Shown: in pieces, positions 43,517 through 55,707 of the stretch
Numbering within the stretch: the first letter of the stretch is position 1
Layout: every line of letters begins with the position of its first letter
Source: Peronospora farinosa
Taxonomy: Eukaryota; Oomycota; Peronosporomycetes; Peronosporales; Peronosporaceae
NCBI GenBank assembly: GCA_947646735.1
Contig: CANTFK010000343.1
Location: 62,001-126,000 of the forward strand
Direction of reading: 5' to 3'
DNA: 64,000 bases
Program-made: the position numbers and the translations under genes
Notes under the pieces: generated by a model
Seen by the model: only the letters and a program-made list of their open reading frames with translations
Told to the model about the DNA's origin: nothing
The model's database searches: none

Positions 43517-44710
43517 TTAGTTGCGAACAATAGCCACGATTGAGAGATATGACGTGCTGACAGAAGCGCAATCACAAGTGATCGTCAACGCATCGCCCTC
43601 CTTCACCAGCGCGACGCAGTCGAGTGGTGTAGACACGAAGTATAGTGCCTGGGAATATCCGCAGTAGCTACGTTGAATGCACTCATCATTCTTCAAGATC
43701 ATGACGGAATGATTGTAATTGCTATGTGAACTGTTGATGACCCCTCTAATGCTGTAAACACCCTGAATTCGTGCCTTAATTACACCATTTTCATTATCCA
43801 CATCAAATTCAGCACTGTCAACCTTATTCCACCGTAATCGATCGTTTTGATCCATGCAGTCTGCTTCGAGCTTAATAAATGGAACCGCTTTAGCAGCATC
43901 TAGCTCACTACGAAGCCGTTGTAGTTCATCATTCTGGTCGCGCATCATCGACTTTACCACATCAATTTGGTCCACCTCCACAGGATCGAGCTCGAAGCTG
44001 TATTTTGCCACCCAAGTGGATTGAAGAAATGAGATCGTCAGCGTCAATTCTAACCGTACTTTGTCCCCCATCAATTTGGTTAAAGTTCTTTGTACAGAGC
44101 AGGAGTTGTTCAGATTGCAGTCAAGACAGTCGTAAAAGCACTAGAATCACAGTGGATTGTGTCAATTTCAATTGTCATCACTAAGCGCTTGCAAATAAAC
44201 TTTACCTTGACATAGTCGGCTGGGCTGGCATTTGGAATTGTATTTGCGGACGTCACGTAGTCTTCCTTTAGCATAGCACCCTTACACCTACGAACAAACG
44301 CGGACATATTGACATTTGTCTCGGAACTAGTACACACAATCACAATACCATTGCTTCTTAGATGAGCAGTCTTCCATCCAAATTTTCAATTTGTTATCTT
44401 TCAGATCGATAACGTAGCGGTAACTCGTAGAAGGAGGCGGAGTGAATACAGTGACACCACTCTTACAAATGTCTTTATTCTCCATACTGCCAAGTAGCCG
44501 AGAAATTCTACAATGTGTCACTGAGATGTTTGAAAGACCTCATGTCCGAATCCATCGATAGTAACTGTAATTGCTGAGAAAAGTTCTTGCGCAAATTCCT
44601 GTTCGAATGTGCGGGTGGCAACAACTGTTGCAAGTTTTCAAGAAATACGCCCGACAAAACCTACCTCCTTCAAGAGTTGGATCGAAAAGGTCGAAGCACT
44701 AATTTCGATA
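43517..44710 (-). pseudogene. Decayed gene with C-terminal C1q/TNF-like domain (tentative)
   Basis: The last exon region (44140-43517) encodes a Cys-rich CLDCNLNNSC segment, a coiled coil after FELDPVEVDQIDVV (MMRDQNDELQRLRSELDAAK), and a beta-sandwich-like tail with GVYSIRGV, HSVMILKNDECI and GDALTITCDCAS. That tail resembles C1q-type domains (GVY near the start, strand spacing), but I cannot be sure. A clean intron joins it in phase to the upstream exon: donor AAG|GTAAAG at 44205, acceptor TTCTAG at 44141 (65 bp). Further upstream, blocks YRYVIDLKDNKLKIW and SSKKQW are in shifted frames and a TAG interrupts HLSDTL near 44512, so at least two lesions are present. I infer a pseudogene of a multigene oomycete family of unknown role. 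Confidence 0.45.
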
Positions 44711-44887
44711 CGAACAAGTGTTATTCTCTTGAATCTCAGGAGGACGACAACAATTGAGCATATTGTTGACGCGTAAGTCCCGTGTAGATGGTGCTTAGCT
44801 GTCTTGCCTTTATACGGAAAGCCGGCTACAATACAGGAGAACTAAGCGGCTTTAGCATTCGCAATGACTCGATCGGCCACTATCAAT

Positions 44888-46230
44888 TTAAAGTAGTACG
44901 TAGTCATCCTCATCATCCGCTCCGGTGTCAGCAGCATTTGTGAACTCGTCCTCGTTCGTATCGTCGCCTGAAAGGCAGTCCGCCATCAGCAAATCCACCC
45001 CACTTGCTGCGTAGTCAGGCCGACGTGCGGCAACTGAGAATGGACACATGCCACCATTTGCCTTTACTTCATCGTGCAGAGTACGTACACGCTGCTCAAA
45101 GTCTTCATAATCGGCACGATTTTGACACAAAAACCCCAGTGCTAACGATGGATCGATAGTAGTCACACTCATAACCAACGGACGCGACGAGTGGACGGTG
45201 CGCAGATGAGTCTGTACATGTCAAATCCACATCAAGAGAATCTCATACATGGTCAGCACGCTATCAGCACAATATACACACTATTCTTGTAGCAAAAACT
45301 TACTGCTGTGGGAAACGCAGCGTTTAGTTCCGGCGTCGGATGCACGTCATGAGGGTCCAACAAATGTAGTTGGTCCTGCTGCGTACCGACAAAGTAAACA
45401 GAATGTCCCTGTTTACCGCCAATAATGCCCACACTTTGCGGGAACGTAAACGTTTTTTTCAACGCCGGCACGTAACGTTCATTCACATGATCAAGACCAA
45501 GTCGAAGCGGAATTAAAATGAGCAACGCCGTGCTCCAATTACAGCTATCTTCCATCGTTGGTGGATGCAATAACGGGTCAAAAAACTCTGGCAGCTTCTT
45601 CTCCTCCTCTGTCTTCTTCTTCTCCTCTTTCTTTTCTTTCAAATGGGAGACACAAAGTTTTGTGACATCATCAGTATATACAACTCCTTCTTGAGGCACA
45701 TACATTGCCATTGGTCCACCAAATTCACATTGATGTAAATTCACTAAATCTCTCAATACTTGAGCAGCTGTTGTTGGTCCGTACCATTCTCCTGGTAACT
45801 TATCATACTGCATCCCAAGTTTGACCATCTGGTGGATTGAGTACCGACAGACCAAATTAGGTGAATCACTAAACCATGTCAATAATTGAATATAAAGCTC
45901 TGGTAATTTGGCACTAAGTTCCGTTTCAAAAAGAGTAGGCAGATGCCAGTCTCGACCCAATAAAAGACGTTGTAAAGCCTGTCCCAATAACATTTGGGCC
46001 GAACGAAGCATACAGCCCCATCCAGCATCACTTGTGTACTCATAAGGTATCATTTGAGGGAAATCCCGACGGTATGTAAACCATAAAATCGATTCAAACG
46101 TCCGTTTATAAGCGTCAAAATCTGCAGCTGCCACGTCATTAAATCGACGTCCCAGTAGCCACACGGGTGCACTAAGAGAAGCTGATGGTGTCACGTCTAG
46201 TGCGGAAATACCGTGAGTAAATTGAGCCAT
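44888..46230 (-). CDS. ATG4: Autophagy cysteine protease ATG4 (two exons)
   Basis: Exon 1 is 46230-45304 and exon 2 is 45211-44888, joined in phase across a 92-bp intron (GTAAGT at 45303, ACAG at 45212), giving 416 residues, normal for ATG4. Motifs: APVWLLG, then SDAGWGCMLRSAQM with the catalytic cysteine at 73, GIIGGKQGHSVYFVG, and LDPHDVHP with catalytic Asp292 and His294. Exon 2 opens THLRTV and has the conserved IDPSLALGFLC block. A lysine/glutamate-rich loop (about 198-212) is an insertion. The acidic C-terminus ends DDYVLL, a good LC3/ATG8-interacting motif candidate. The enzyme processes ATG8 before lipidation and later removes it from membranes, in the cytoplasm. The frame is open about 27 codons upstream without ATG, so a short upstream exon is possible. 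It shares a short intergenic region with the divergent NUP188 gene. Confidence 0.93.
45212..45303 (-). other. Intron of ATG4 (92 bp)
   Basis: GTAAGT at the 5' end and TACAG at the 3' end. Removal restores the ATG4 family sequence between FPTA and THLRTV. Confidence 0.88.
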
Positions 46231-46624
46231 TTGACCGAGAAATCCACCGCTTAATTCCCACGCAGTTTGACCAAGAACGTCCCAAAAGACACGGGAATTT
46301 TGTGACGTCTTCAGGATGAATTACAACGTGAAAATAAGTGCGATCGAAAGAAGAAATACAACACTAGACAATGAGGCTAGTAGAAGTGTCGAAAACAAAG
46401 CAAAAGAGACGAGAACGACCGTCAAAGTGACGCAAGAAATAGAATTTAGCTTTAATCTTGGAAAGAATCGCAGAATGAATTGATGCTTGTGATATACGAT
46501 ATCACACCATGTAATCGGAATAGACAGGTATGATGTGGACCCCAATATAATATGTAGCTATACGTAACCTTACGATGTAGCTCTACACGAGCCATTCCTT
46601 ATAAAGAGAGATCCAAGTCATTTC
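46231..46624. promoter_or_regulatory. Shared intergenic region between ATG4 and NUP188
   Basis: About 390 bp separate the two divergent start codons and should hold both promoters. A small minus-strand frame (46545-46321, 74 codons) with two hydrophobic stretches lies within it and ends just before ATG4. I cannot support it as a gene, but it could be an upstream frame. A TCATTTC initiator-like motif sits directly at the NUP188 start, too close to be convincing. Confidence 0.5.
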
Positions 46625-49600
46625 ATGGCCGAGTCTCCACGTAGCATTTTATCGTGGCTACGGCGCTGTCGTCGCGATGAGTTGTCTGTAGACCGTGTAT
46701 TGGAGTCTATTCACTCCATCTATGGCGTTATTCCTCTTGGTGGATGTATGGATAGCACAGACGGCGTGACTCTGCCTGCGACGTCTAAAAGGTCAGTTCT
46801 GACGCTGTTTTCTGCTTCCAAAAACGCTCTTCTTGAGCATAAATCAGGCACAACCAAGGACGAGACGAATGACTGGACATTATTACTAAGAAGCGTCCAA
46901 TTACCGTCGAAATCGGATCAGCAGGAGCTTCAACAAGCTCTCGAGATGCTTCAAGACGAGGAGAAAAACGAGAAAAAGCCGCTTTCGATTGAAACTTTAC
47001 GACAAAAATTCTTTACAATGAGACGACTTTATTTTGAAGTTCGTATTGAACTTTTGCGCGTCGCTAGAGACGCTCAACATCCCTCTAATCAAGCAGCTCA
47101 AGAGATTGTCCAGGAGCTATTGAAAGAGGGACTACAGGACGTTTTATTGGATGAAATGCATAGTCGACAATTTTATGATTTACCAGTAATAAATGGGGTT
47201 GGACGAGCAGAAAACAAAGCTCTGGAAGCTTGGGAATTGCAATTTCTGGAAGAGGAGACACTATTGCGAGAGTTGTTATTGCTGACTCTTGTGGTGACGA
47301 CAGAGAAAAAGACGACATTATATTGTGCTGTCAAGATTGCCAAGACGGTGCAAAACTGGGAAACTCGGATACGAAATGAAGTTTTTACGGCCAATACACT
47401 GGCGATGCCTAAGGCACAACAATTGATAAGAAAATTGACGCAGATTGGAGTGCTAGTGGCACTGAAATTACTTTATAATATTGAAGATACACTGGATTAT
47501 GAAGATTTACGACAAGTGACAAAGAACTTTTTTTTGACAGAGTCAAGTGGACTTTTAAGTGGTGAATTGGTGACGTCGTCGGTGCCGGGTGTACTGTTGC
47601 TGGCTTGGGCTGCAGTGCTGGGTCGACAATACCGTAAAATGACAGAATGTAACCGGAAGAGTGAAGAAATAAGGGAATTGAAGAGTATGTTGGAGACGAC
47701 ATTGGCGGCAGCAGAGCGACTGCATAGCTTTTATTATTTACACTCACTGTTGTGCTCGTTAATATTTTCCATTGATAAAACGGATTCCAGCAAGATGGAA
47801 CGGAAACCATTTTTGCTGCCAATGAGCGTTCATGCGAAGACGTTGTGGGAATTACCCAATGTTCCTGCCTTTGCGGGCCTATGTGGTGCAAACACGACTT
47901 TGTCGCAGCAGCTGATCGGCTCTAACAGTGCATTTGTCTATCAGGACGTGGTAGCAGAGTTTTTGAATGATATGCTGTCGTCACTAGGTTACATGGACAA
48001 CATTGATGGGGTGCAACAGCTGCACGCGATGGTAAAGTTTGTACTGCCTGCTGTTTCGAACGTTCGTGTAGCCAAACAGATTCTTGGGATTGACATGGAG
48101 GAGAGCAACATGGTGGACATCATGAATAGCGGAGAAATAGCTGCGCTTCGCATCCTACTGACGAAAACTCGGGTTTACTTGCCGCACAGTCTGCTGCCTT
48201 GCGTTCAAATGTTTACGGCGTTATGCTACAACGATCAAAATTATACGTCACCAAGTGTGATTCGGCAGGTACTCAAGTATTTTAGCTCGCCGCGTGCTGG
48301 ACTAGAAGGAGAAACGACCACTGGTGTTTTTTGTCGTCCATTGCCACCGACAGAGTATTTTGCTGAGATTCAGGACGAGCCTGATCAATTGCAATGCACG
48401 CGTGCTTTCGCTTACGACGATGCAGATGGGCGTTTAGTGGTGCCTGTAGGAACTGTCGGTATGATCGTGGGCTCTAGTGACGTTGTACAGGTGAAGTGGC
48501 TACTTTCGGACAGTAATGAAGGGAAGAACGCGTTTTCCTTGTGGGATTTGCTTTTTCTAAACGCGGACAGATTTGTGGCAGGTCTTCAGTCCGGTTCTTT
48601 TGCAGATCTGCATCGCACAAACTCAGAAGATATGCATGTTCTCACGTCATTTTTCGAATTTATCGTGCAGCTAGGTCAGGGCCAGGATGGTGAACAGTTT
48701 GCGGTGAAGGAGATGACTCGCCGTTGGGGCGAGGCGAGACTGCGTCATTGGTGGGTTGCTCATCAACTTCCTTCACCAGAAGTGTACGTATCTCAGCTCT
48801 TGAGGCAAAAAATTGCCCTTCCTACTCTGCTTTTGGCATCAAGGGAAAACTTGGTGTCCTGGAGAATCAGAGATCGTTACATACGGGAACAAATTTTGGT
48901 GCAGATTGGAGACACGAAGAGTCTCGGAAGCGGAAACACTAAGATGGCACTTAATTCGACGAGTACAATGACTTCGTATAGTGTGGATGGAGGCATTCAT
49001 TTGTTGCGTCTATTACTGGGAGTGCTAGACGGATTTTTGCATAAATTTTCAAGGGATACTGACAATGACGCCATGAAAGGTCAAAGCGCTGGTTTTGCGA
49101 TGCATCTGCATCTTGTTGCGGCTTCTTTCATTGCTCTACGGACGATTTTAGCCACCACAAGTGGGGTGGAGCTGTTGATGAATTCTTCACTTGGTGGTGG
49201 GCAAGAAGAGTGCATAAACTTGATTGTTAAAAGCGCTAAGAAATTTTTTGAGGTGCAGGAGCGATTGACAGGAGAGTACCCTGTCGTATTGGCAACGCAA
49301 GACATTTTTATGAGCGTGGTACGGTGGTTTTTATCGAAAGAGGTACAATTGCTTGCAAATCTTTCCAAAAGCGAAGATAAGTTATTTTCTCGTGAATTTG
49401 TTGCAAGTGAAAGACTTTGGTATGTCAGCGCAGCGGAATTTGCGATTGAAGTATTGTCAACCCACGAAGGTTGGAAATTTGTGACCACTACCGATCGATG
49501 TGAGGTCAAGGAACGATGCTTCCGCTTGCTCTACGTGCTGGTGCTTCCTCGCAAATGCACCCAGAAGCGCAATGACATGGTACTAGCATTCAAGTCTGCT

Positions 49601-52600
49601 TTGCGTGGGACACTCGCCACGGACATGCCGTTGCTTATAAAGCTGTTACGTTCATCATGTGCCGTGCTGTCGCCTATGAAAGGCCACAGGGGTCACTGGA
49701 ACAGATATTCGTTAGCTGACAACAATGAAGATAGCGAAGTGTCAAGCATTAACGTTGAAAGTCACAAGGAACGCTTTCCATTGAAGTACAAGAGCGAAAT
49801 TGACAGAGATGGGGATAACATGATGCAGCTTGAATCGCTAGTGACAACGTGTTTGCGATTGGTAGCGTTTCTCATTACGAGCCATAGTAACGTGGTGGAT
49901 GCACCGGCTGCGCGAAAGATTTTGCTGGCGCCAATTTACGGTGGCGGTTCTAAAGAGCGCAATCTGCTAACAATTGTTACACTTTGCGGGGGATATCTAG
50001 AGTATTCATTGGAAAAGGCGCCTGGTATTGTGTACTGGTCCTTGCAGATTTTGCAGCATGCCGCTGTTGCGCTAGACTACCATGAGGAACGAGAGAGTCG
50101 CAACCTTTCTTCGATGCACTCCCTGATTGCACTTTTCCATGGATATCAAGACCTTGATGTTGTTCGTGGGAAATTTGCGCATCTACTACAAGTATCATCG
50201 ACGCACCAGTCGGCATTGCGAAAAGAAGTTATTGAATTCCTGACACTGTGTCTGGAGCACCAGCCAGGCTTTTTGGCGTTGCTACTCTTCGGCGAAGAAA
50301 GGGCAGAAGGCTCCAAGTCAGAAGACACCACGAAAGAAAAGGTGGAGGGAGACCCGTTTTCTTTCGTGACATTATTGGAACGCTTTTTCGAGTCTTCTGA
50401 AAGGCTCCTAGAGCAAGCCTCGGATCTTCTCTGCGCCTTACTGGCGTTCCTTGTGCAGGTATGGAAAGGTGCGATTCAACACCGTCTTGTCATTCATCTT
50501 AAGATTATGACAGCCCTGCGTGCGCGTCCCGCATTCTGGTTAAATGTGACACGTGCCCTGAAGATTCATATGTCATTAAACTCGGTAGAGGAACGTGGGC
50601 TTCTGGATATGGAACTTGCTGCTGCCACTGCTGAAGGAGTGGGGAATTTGCAGAGTCCGTCTAACTTGTCGGAAGTGTACATTGGGCGGTCAAGTGCGTA
50701 CGGATATATGGCTCGTAGTCTAATTCTTCAGTTAGTGTCATACGAGTGGCACGATCAAGTTTCAAAACAAAAAGATCATCCGCTAGTGGATGTGCTGAAA
50801 TCTTTCGGGAAGGAGGGGCTCTTTTCGCATTGGTCACGCACTTTTACTCACTTGGACTATTCGCCGGCACAGTTAGAGCTGTACGCGTCGTCTATCGATT
50901 TGAACATGCTCACAACGAACCTTCTCAGTGATATTTCGGCTCGTGGTATTTCAATGTACATTGAAGGTCTCATATGTAACACTAGCACACTTAAATGGCA
51001 ACTCAGCGCAGGTGGCGATTTCAGGCTGGAAGCTTCTCCAGCGGATGTCCGCATGTTGAAATTAGGTCAGTGGAGTAATTTGCAGGCCGCCTATCTTCAC
51101 GCGCAGCTCTTTCTCTTATCCAAGTGGAAGGTATTTATGATGGAGCTGTGTTGCCTGCAAACGAGTGGAGCTGCTCATAGTACACCTGATGTTGACACGT
51201 CAAGCGAATTGACGACCTTGCGGCAGTCGAAAAGAAAAGATTCGACGATCTTGTCGCCTCCTCGCAACAGCGGAACGGATAGTACGCCGAGTATGGGTGC
51301 TACTTCGAGAGAGCAATTAACTGCATCTGCGTCTTCTACATCTACCTCTGAAAGTACGCCTGCGCTACCATCTTCACTTATTTTTGGTGATCGGACATCA
51401 TTCGAAATGATCCGAGTCGTTGCGGACGTTATCAAGGCAAGAGTGAATCAGCACGAAAATCAGGACCAAGTTCTTGACTACTTCGTGTTGCTACATCTTC
51501 ACGATCTAGTGCAGCTTCTGGTTTCAATGTTGCAGCATCAGTTGTGTCTAGTCGTACGCAAGACACGTGACCCCAAGTTATCTCAGACTCGACAACATCT
51601 TAATGGGTCTAGCGCGGAGCCCAATTTTGCATGTGATGCCGGTGCAACATTTGAGTTATTAGCTGTCGTTGAGAAGGCAATTAGTGCAGTGCACGATTCA
51701 ATGGATCAAATTGTGTGCAAGGTGGATCTCGTGGGGCTTGGCGCCAAGAGTCATCTCATGTCTGCTCCTTCAATTAAGCTTACTTTTATGCCATTAATTT
51801 CTCACCTGGTGACGGACTACACGCAGAGGGTGGAATCAGTAACCGGTGGATTGCTCACGTCACTTTTCACAGCGGCGTTACTGCTGATGCGTCACTTGAG
51901 TAAGATTAACAACCACAAAAATGTCGCGAACAAAAATGTCGAGCTGGAAAGTATTTCGCCACCTAAGTCCCTCTTGCAGATGAAGTTAATTGGACGGTGC
52001 ATGAACGTCATTGCTTCGTGTGATGATAATCAGCCGCAGTTGATGACGTCTTCTCGAACTCTGTTTCAACTAAGCCGGTGTCTGTTTCAGGAAGTTCTCG
52101 ACAGCTTTATCAGTGTCGATGCTTCCGTTTCAAGTATTATAAAGCTACGCACATATAACGTACTGCAGCTGAATCCGTTAGTCAAAAAGCTGGAGCATGA
52201 AGAGCATGGAATAGGTGCTCTCTTTCACCTGTTGGTGCAACGCTTCCGTCTTTCACAATACGACAAGGAAGTGACCGCGAAACAAGAAGAGGCATGCCAG
52301 ACTCTCCGAGGTCTAGTTGCGGTTGTATGGAACCCAACGAACTCTGAATTATGTCAGCGTACTATGCTTAAGGGAAAGAGCAGCTCTTATCCAGCATCTC
52401 GTCTTCGTTTGATATCGATACTTGCGACACAGTTGTTGCCGCTACTGCAGACTCAGATGGAGCGCGAAGAAGCTATTACAAAATTGCGTGGCTACAAGCT
52501 GTCAGTACGTGATAGTAACGAGACGGACCATACTAAAGAAAAGGAAAATTTGGAACGCTCGATTGCGCACCAAATGTGGTGCCTCGTGCTCGACTTTGTG

Positions 52601-53708
52601 GGCGGCTTGGTGCGTCTACAAGCAAATTTAACAGGTATTGCGTCTGATGACGTGGACGTATGGGGTTTTATGTCGAGTGCTGAACCGCTATTGCTCTCGG
52701 CTGTGGAACCTGGCATTTGCCAGCGTCTAACAGCCGCTACTATTGCAGAGCACCAAGCATTGCTGCGGCTGCTGAATGCTTTGAGCGGAACTGCGACACG
52801 ACGAAAGCGTTGGCGCGAAGCGTTTCCGACAAATTGTGTCGTTCTCATGGAGCATAGTCGTCAGCTGCTTTGGCGTGCATGCGTGCTGCTGGGCAGCTCA
52901 TCAGTCGAGAATGGTCGATTACGTGCAGAGAGAATGCAGAAGGAAAAGCGCGACAAATCGGTGAGCCAAGCAATTATGGGCTTTGGTGCAAGTCGCACTT
53001 CCAAATCACCGCAATCACCTCGATCGCCGTCGGCCTTTACGTATGCGCACCAGACGTTACTTTATGATCACTTGCAGGCCGTGGAAGACGATGAGAAACG
53101 GAAGCTTGCAGAATTTCATCGAGAGCTGGAGACTGAGCTAGTGGTCGTTGTGCAATTGGCGAGCTCGCTGCTAATCAAGTGGACCGCTTCATTAGCCGAC
53201 CGTAACGTTGTCCTAGTTGTTGATGGAGTACGACGTGTGGATGAAGAGCAACTTGTGCCCTTGCTCGCGTTGATTCCACCCAGCGAGGCACGATCCATGA
53301 ATAGCAGCCCTGGCGTAGGCCATTTGTGTCTTGCTATGGATTTCGTACTCGACCAATTGTTGGCAGAAGAGGACTCGCTACTAAAGCCACACACAACGGG
53401 AATGAAAACAGTGTTGGTGAACGCAATCAACGCGTGTGCACTGCTGTTCTTAAAGACGTTTCTATTGTATTTTGAGCAGTACGAGCTAGTCAAGCGTGAT
53501 TATGATGAGCTCAACAGATTTTTTCGCCAGTTCAATGCCCGATTATCTAAAGATGACACCGGGTCCAGTGTTGGCGTGGACGTGGAGTTGATTCAGCACA
53601 TTAGCAAGGTATGTTTACGTTGATGAGCCTAGGCAATATGTGAGTCAATAAGCTTTGTTGACATAGTTGCATATCGTTGAGCAGATTTTGCTGGATGAGG
53701 CCCGATAA
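46625..53708 (+). CDS. NUP188: Giant scaffold nucleoporin, NUP188 type (NUP188/NUP205 family)
   Basis: An uninterrupted frame of 2328 codons (46625-53608) followed by a likely 76-bp intron (GTATGT at 53609, GAGCAG ending 53684) and a last exon of seven codons ending TAA at 53706-53708; without splicing it would end at 53623 after four more codons. The protein is almost wholly alpha-helical, with LEE/LL-rich repeats, as in the stacked-helix inner-ring nucleoporins. At about residues 595-650 a beta-rich insert (GRLVVPVGTVGMIVG, VQVKWLL) matches the position and character of the SH3-like domain that distinguishes NUP188 from NUP205. Serine-rich low-complexity segments occur near 1540-1580 and 2115-2140. 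It is longer than animal or yeast NUP188 (about 1650-1750). It would form part of the nuclear pore inner ring. The family assignment rests on architecture more than on motifs. Confidence 0.7.
53609..53684 (+). other. Likely last intron of NUP188 (76 bp)
   Basis: AAG|GTATGT donor after codon 2328 and TTGAGCAG acceptor. Splicing adds ILLDEAR and a stop. The size fits small oomycete introns. Confidence 0.6.
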
Positions 53709-53908
53709 AGCGGAATACATTTACTACCGTAAGTGGTCATTGGAAATGGGTAGTACACTTACTACCTTGATGCTTGAGACCTTTGTGCTGCCGTTTACGT
53801 GGCATTTAGCTTGGATAAAATACCTTGCGGACAAATCATGAGGCTCTTATGAATCAAAATGGCTCGTATATTGAGGAAAAACCCACCGCTATCTTTGTGT
53901 ATAGGCAA
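53709..53908. other. Short 3' region between convergent genes
   Basis: About 200 bp between the end of NUP188 and the end of the glycosyl hydrolase. Nothing recognised beyond a short duplicated TTTACTACC/CTTACTACC motif near 53720-53765. Confidence 0.4.
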
Positions 53909-55707
53909 CTACAGCGAGTATGACGGCATCCTCTCCTTCTGCAATAACGTGAGCGCCTCGCTTACGTCAGGAACCCAAGGACAGTTTAGCATGTCAACAA
54001 TTGATCGTACAGCGAGCCCAATTCCAAAAGATGGAAATCAAACGTAGCGACTTCAACGATCTTGATCATGGCGTTCGCGTCGTCGATAATCGTAATGAAT
54101 GTGGTCGATTCGTTGTATTTGCGATCAAAAAAGTTGTCGCCGCCAGGGCAGAGAACCTTACCATTGAAGAAGTAATGGTGCGTCGACAACTTGTCACCCT
54201 GAAGGTTGGTTTCAATTACCTCAGCAATGTCAAGCTCACCACAGCCACCCTTGGGGCCCATGCCACGGCAGTTACAACCATACTGACCCGAGTGCATAAC
54301 TGAAGCGGGGAGCATCCAAAGAGCAGGTCTGTCAACAGTTGGTCCTTTGAACATTATGACTTCCGTCACAAAAACCATTAGACTGCCTTTCCAACCCGCG
54401 TGGTCGTTATCACCAAAGTAACCTTCGCAGGTCTCTTTAGTGCACTTCTCTCCAGCCAGGATATTAATCTCCGTAGCCGTTGTGATACTAGGTCCACCAC
54501 CAACCGTGGACGGGTCCGAAGCATCGTCAAGTATTCCATTAAACACCGTTGCCATAGTGGTAGCCTTCTTGCCATCGGGTGAAACATACGACTGCGGCCC
54601 GTATTGGCCCTTGCCACTATAGTCGACGCCCACATTGCTCATAAATACCAAATTGTCGGTCGTTTGTTCGGCACTCGAGTAGGAAGATACTCGTTTTAAC
54701 GGATCATAGGCACCATTGCTAGTAAACACAGCAATGTTCAGGACAGACATTGGTCCACGTAAAACCAAGGACACACTGCTGCTTCCCAAAGGCCCAACAC
54801 GCGAATTCACCTCTACTGATTTCTTGGTGCATGTAGGTAGATCAACCACAGCATCGTACGTACCCGGAACGTTTCCGGCACACTCACCAGAGTACGTGTA
54901 CTTTGCCCTGACATCAATAGGTCCCGCCACAATCGAAACATCATCCTGAACAATTGGACTAACATCCCCATTTGTGCTCTGGAGTGGATTCTTTTTCGAA
55001 ACGTTATCCACATTGTCCATTGGCAGCGTCGTATCTCCTCCCTCCTGCTGGATTGGATTTTCCACCAACTTACTTGGCTGCTGGTCTGGGTTTGCACCCG
55101 ACGGTATCGTAGGCAGCTCCTTCTGCTCCTGCTGTTCGTGGTTGCCATGGCCCCCATTGTTGTTGTCGCCATTGACATGGCAAAAGGTCACGTCAAATGA
55201 AGTACCACATGGACAACTGTGTGTCTTGGTGTTGTCCATCGGAAACAAGTACGCATCAGCACACAAAGTCTTGTCATCTCCAGCACAAAAGAGTGACGAG
55301 CACGTGTCCTTGTTTCCATTACTCGTCGGTACGACTGACATGGGGACGTTAAAACCAGGCTTGGTCCCATTTTTTCCCTTGCATACGTCGTAGTCATCAC
55401 AATAGCCCGGATTTGTCACAATGATGCTAATGTCGTAGAAAATCGAGTCGGCAATTGAGATTTCAAACAAAGTTGAGGACGGGTTCGACGTATGGCGAAA
55501 CATGTGCGCGGAACCCGTGACGGTCGAGGAATGTTTGCCGCCAGTAGGAATGTTGGCTTCTAAAGACACGGCCGCGGCCGATTGACTGTGAAACAATTGA
55601 ATCTCGTAATCGCAGAGGTTGAGAAAGTTGACATTTTCAGCTAAAGCTGTTGCAGCGAAGAAGCACGTGGCCAGAATCATCTTTATAGACATTGTGACCT
55701 TGACCAT
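53909..55707 (-). CDS. Secreted TOS1-like glycosyl hydrolase with thaumatin-like N-terminus
   Basis: I choose the ATG at 55707: it and the next Met at 55692 lead into a signal peptide (MILATCFFAATALA), while the open frame upstream to 55752 would bury it. Residues after the signal are a Cys-rich beta domain (NFLNLCDYEIQLFHS, SIFYDISIIVTNPGYCDDYDVC, CPCGTSFDVTFC) resembling thaumatin-like proteins. Then come an N/G/Q-rich linker and the C-terminal domain typical of yeast TOS1-type wall enzymes (TATEINILAGEKC, PALWMLPASVMHSGQYGCNC, GGCGELDIAEVIE with the likely catalytic acid, THHYFFNG). The first frame stops at 53986. A shift near 54028 would instead extend it to 53909 through SIVDMLNCPWVPDVSEAL, which looks like the natural end, so this copy may be mildly damaged. 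Probable beta-1,3-glucan remodelling at the cell wall or secretion to the host. Confidence 0.78.

Noticed and set aside
46321..46545. 74-codon hydrophobic minus-strand ORF as a membrane protein gene
   Set aside because: Lies wholly in the shared promoter region, with no known motif; kept only as a remark.
46617..46624. Initiator-like TCATTTC at the NUP188 start codon
   Set aside because: Transcription starting there would leave no leader; too short to separate from chance.
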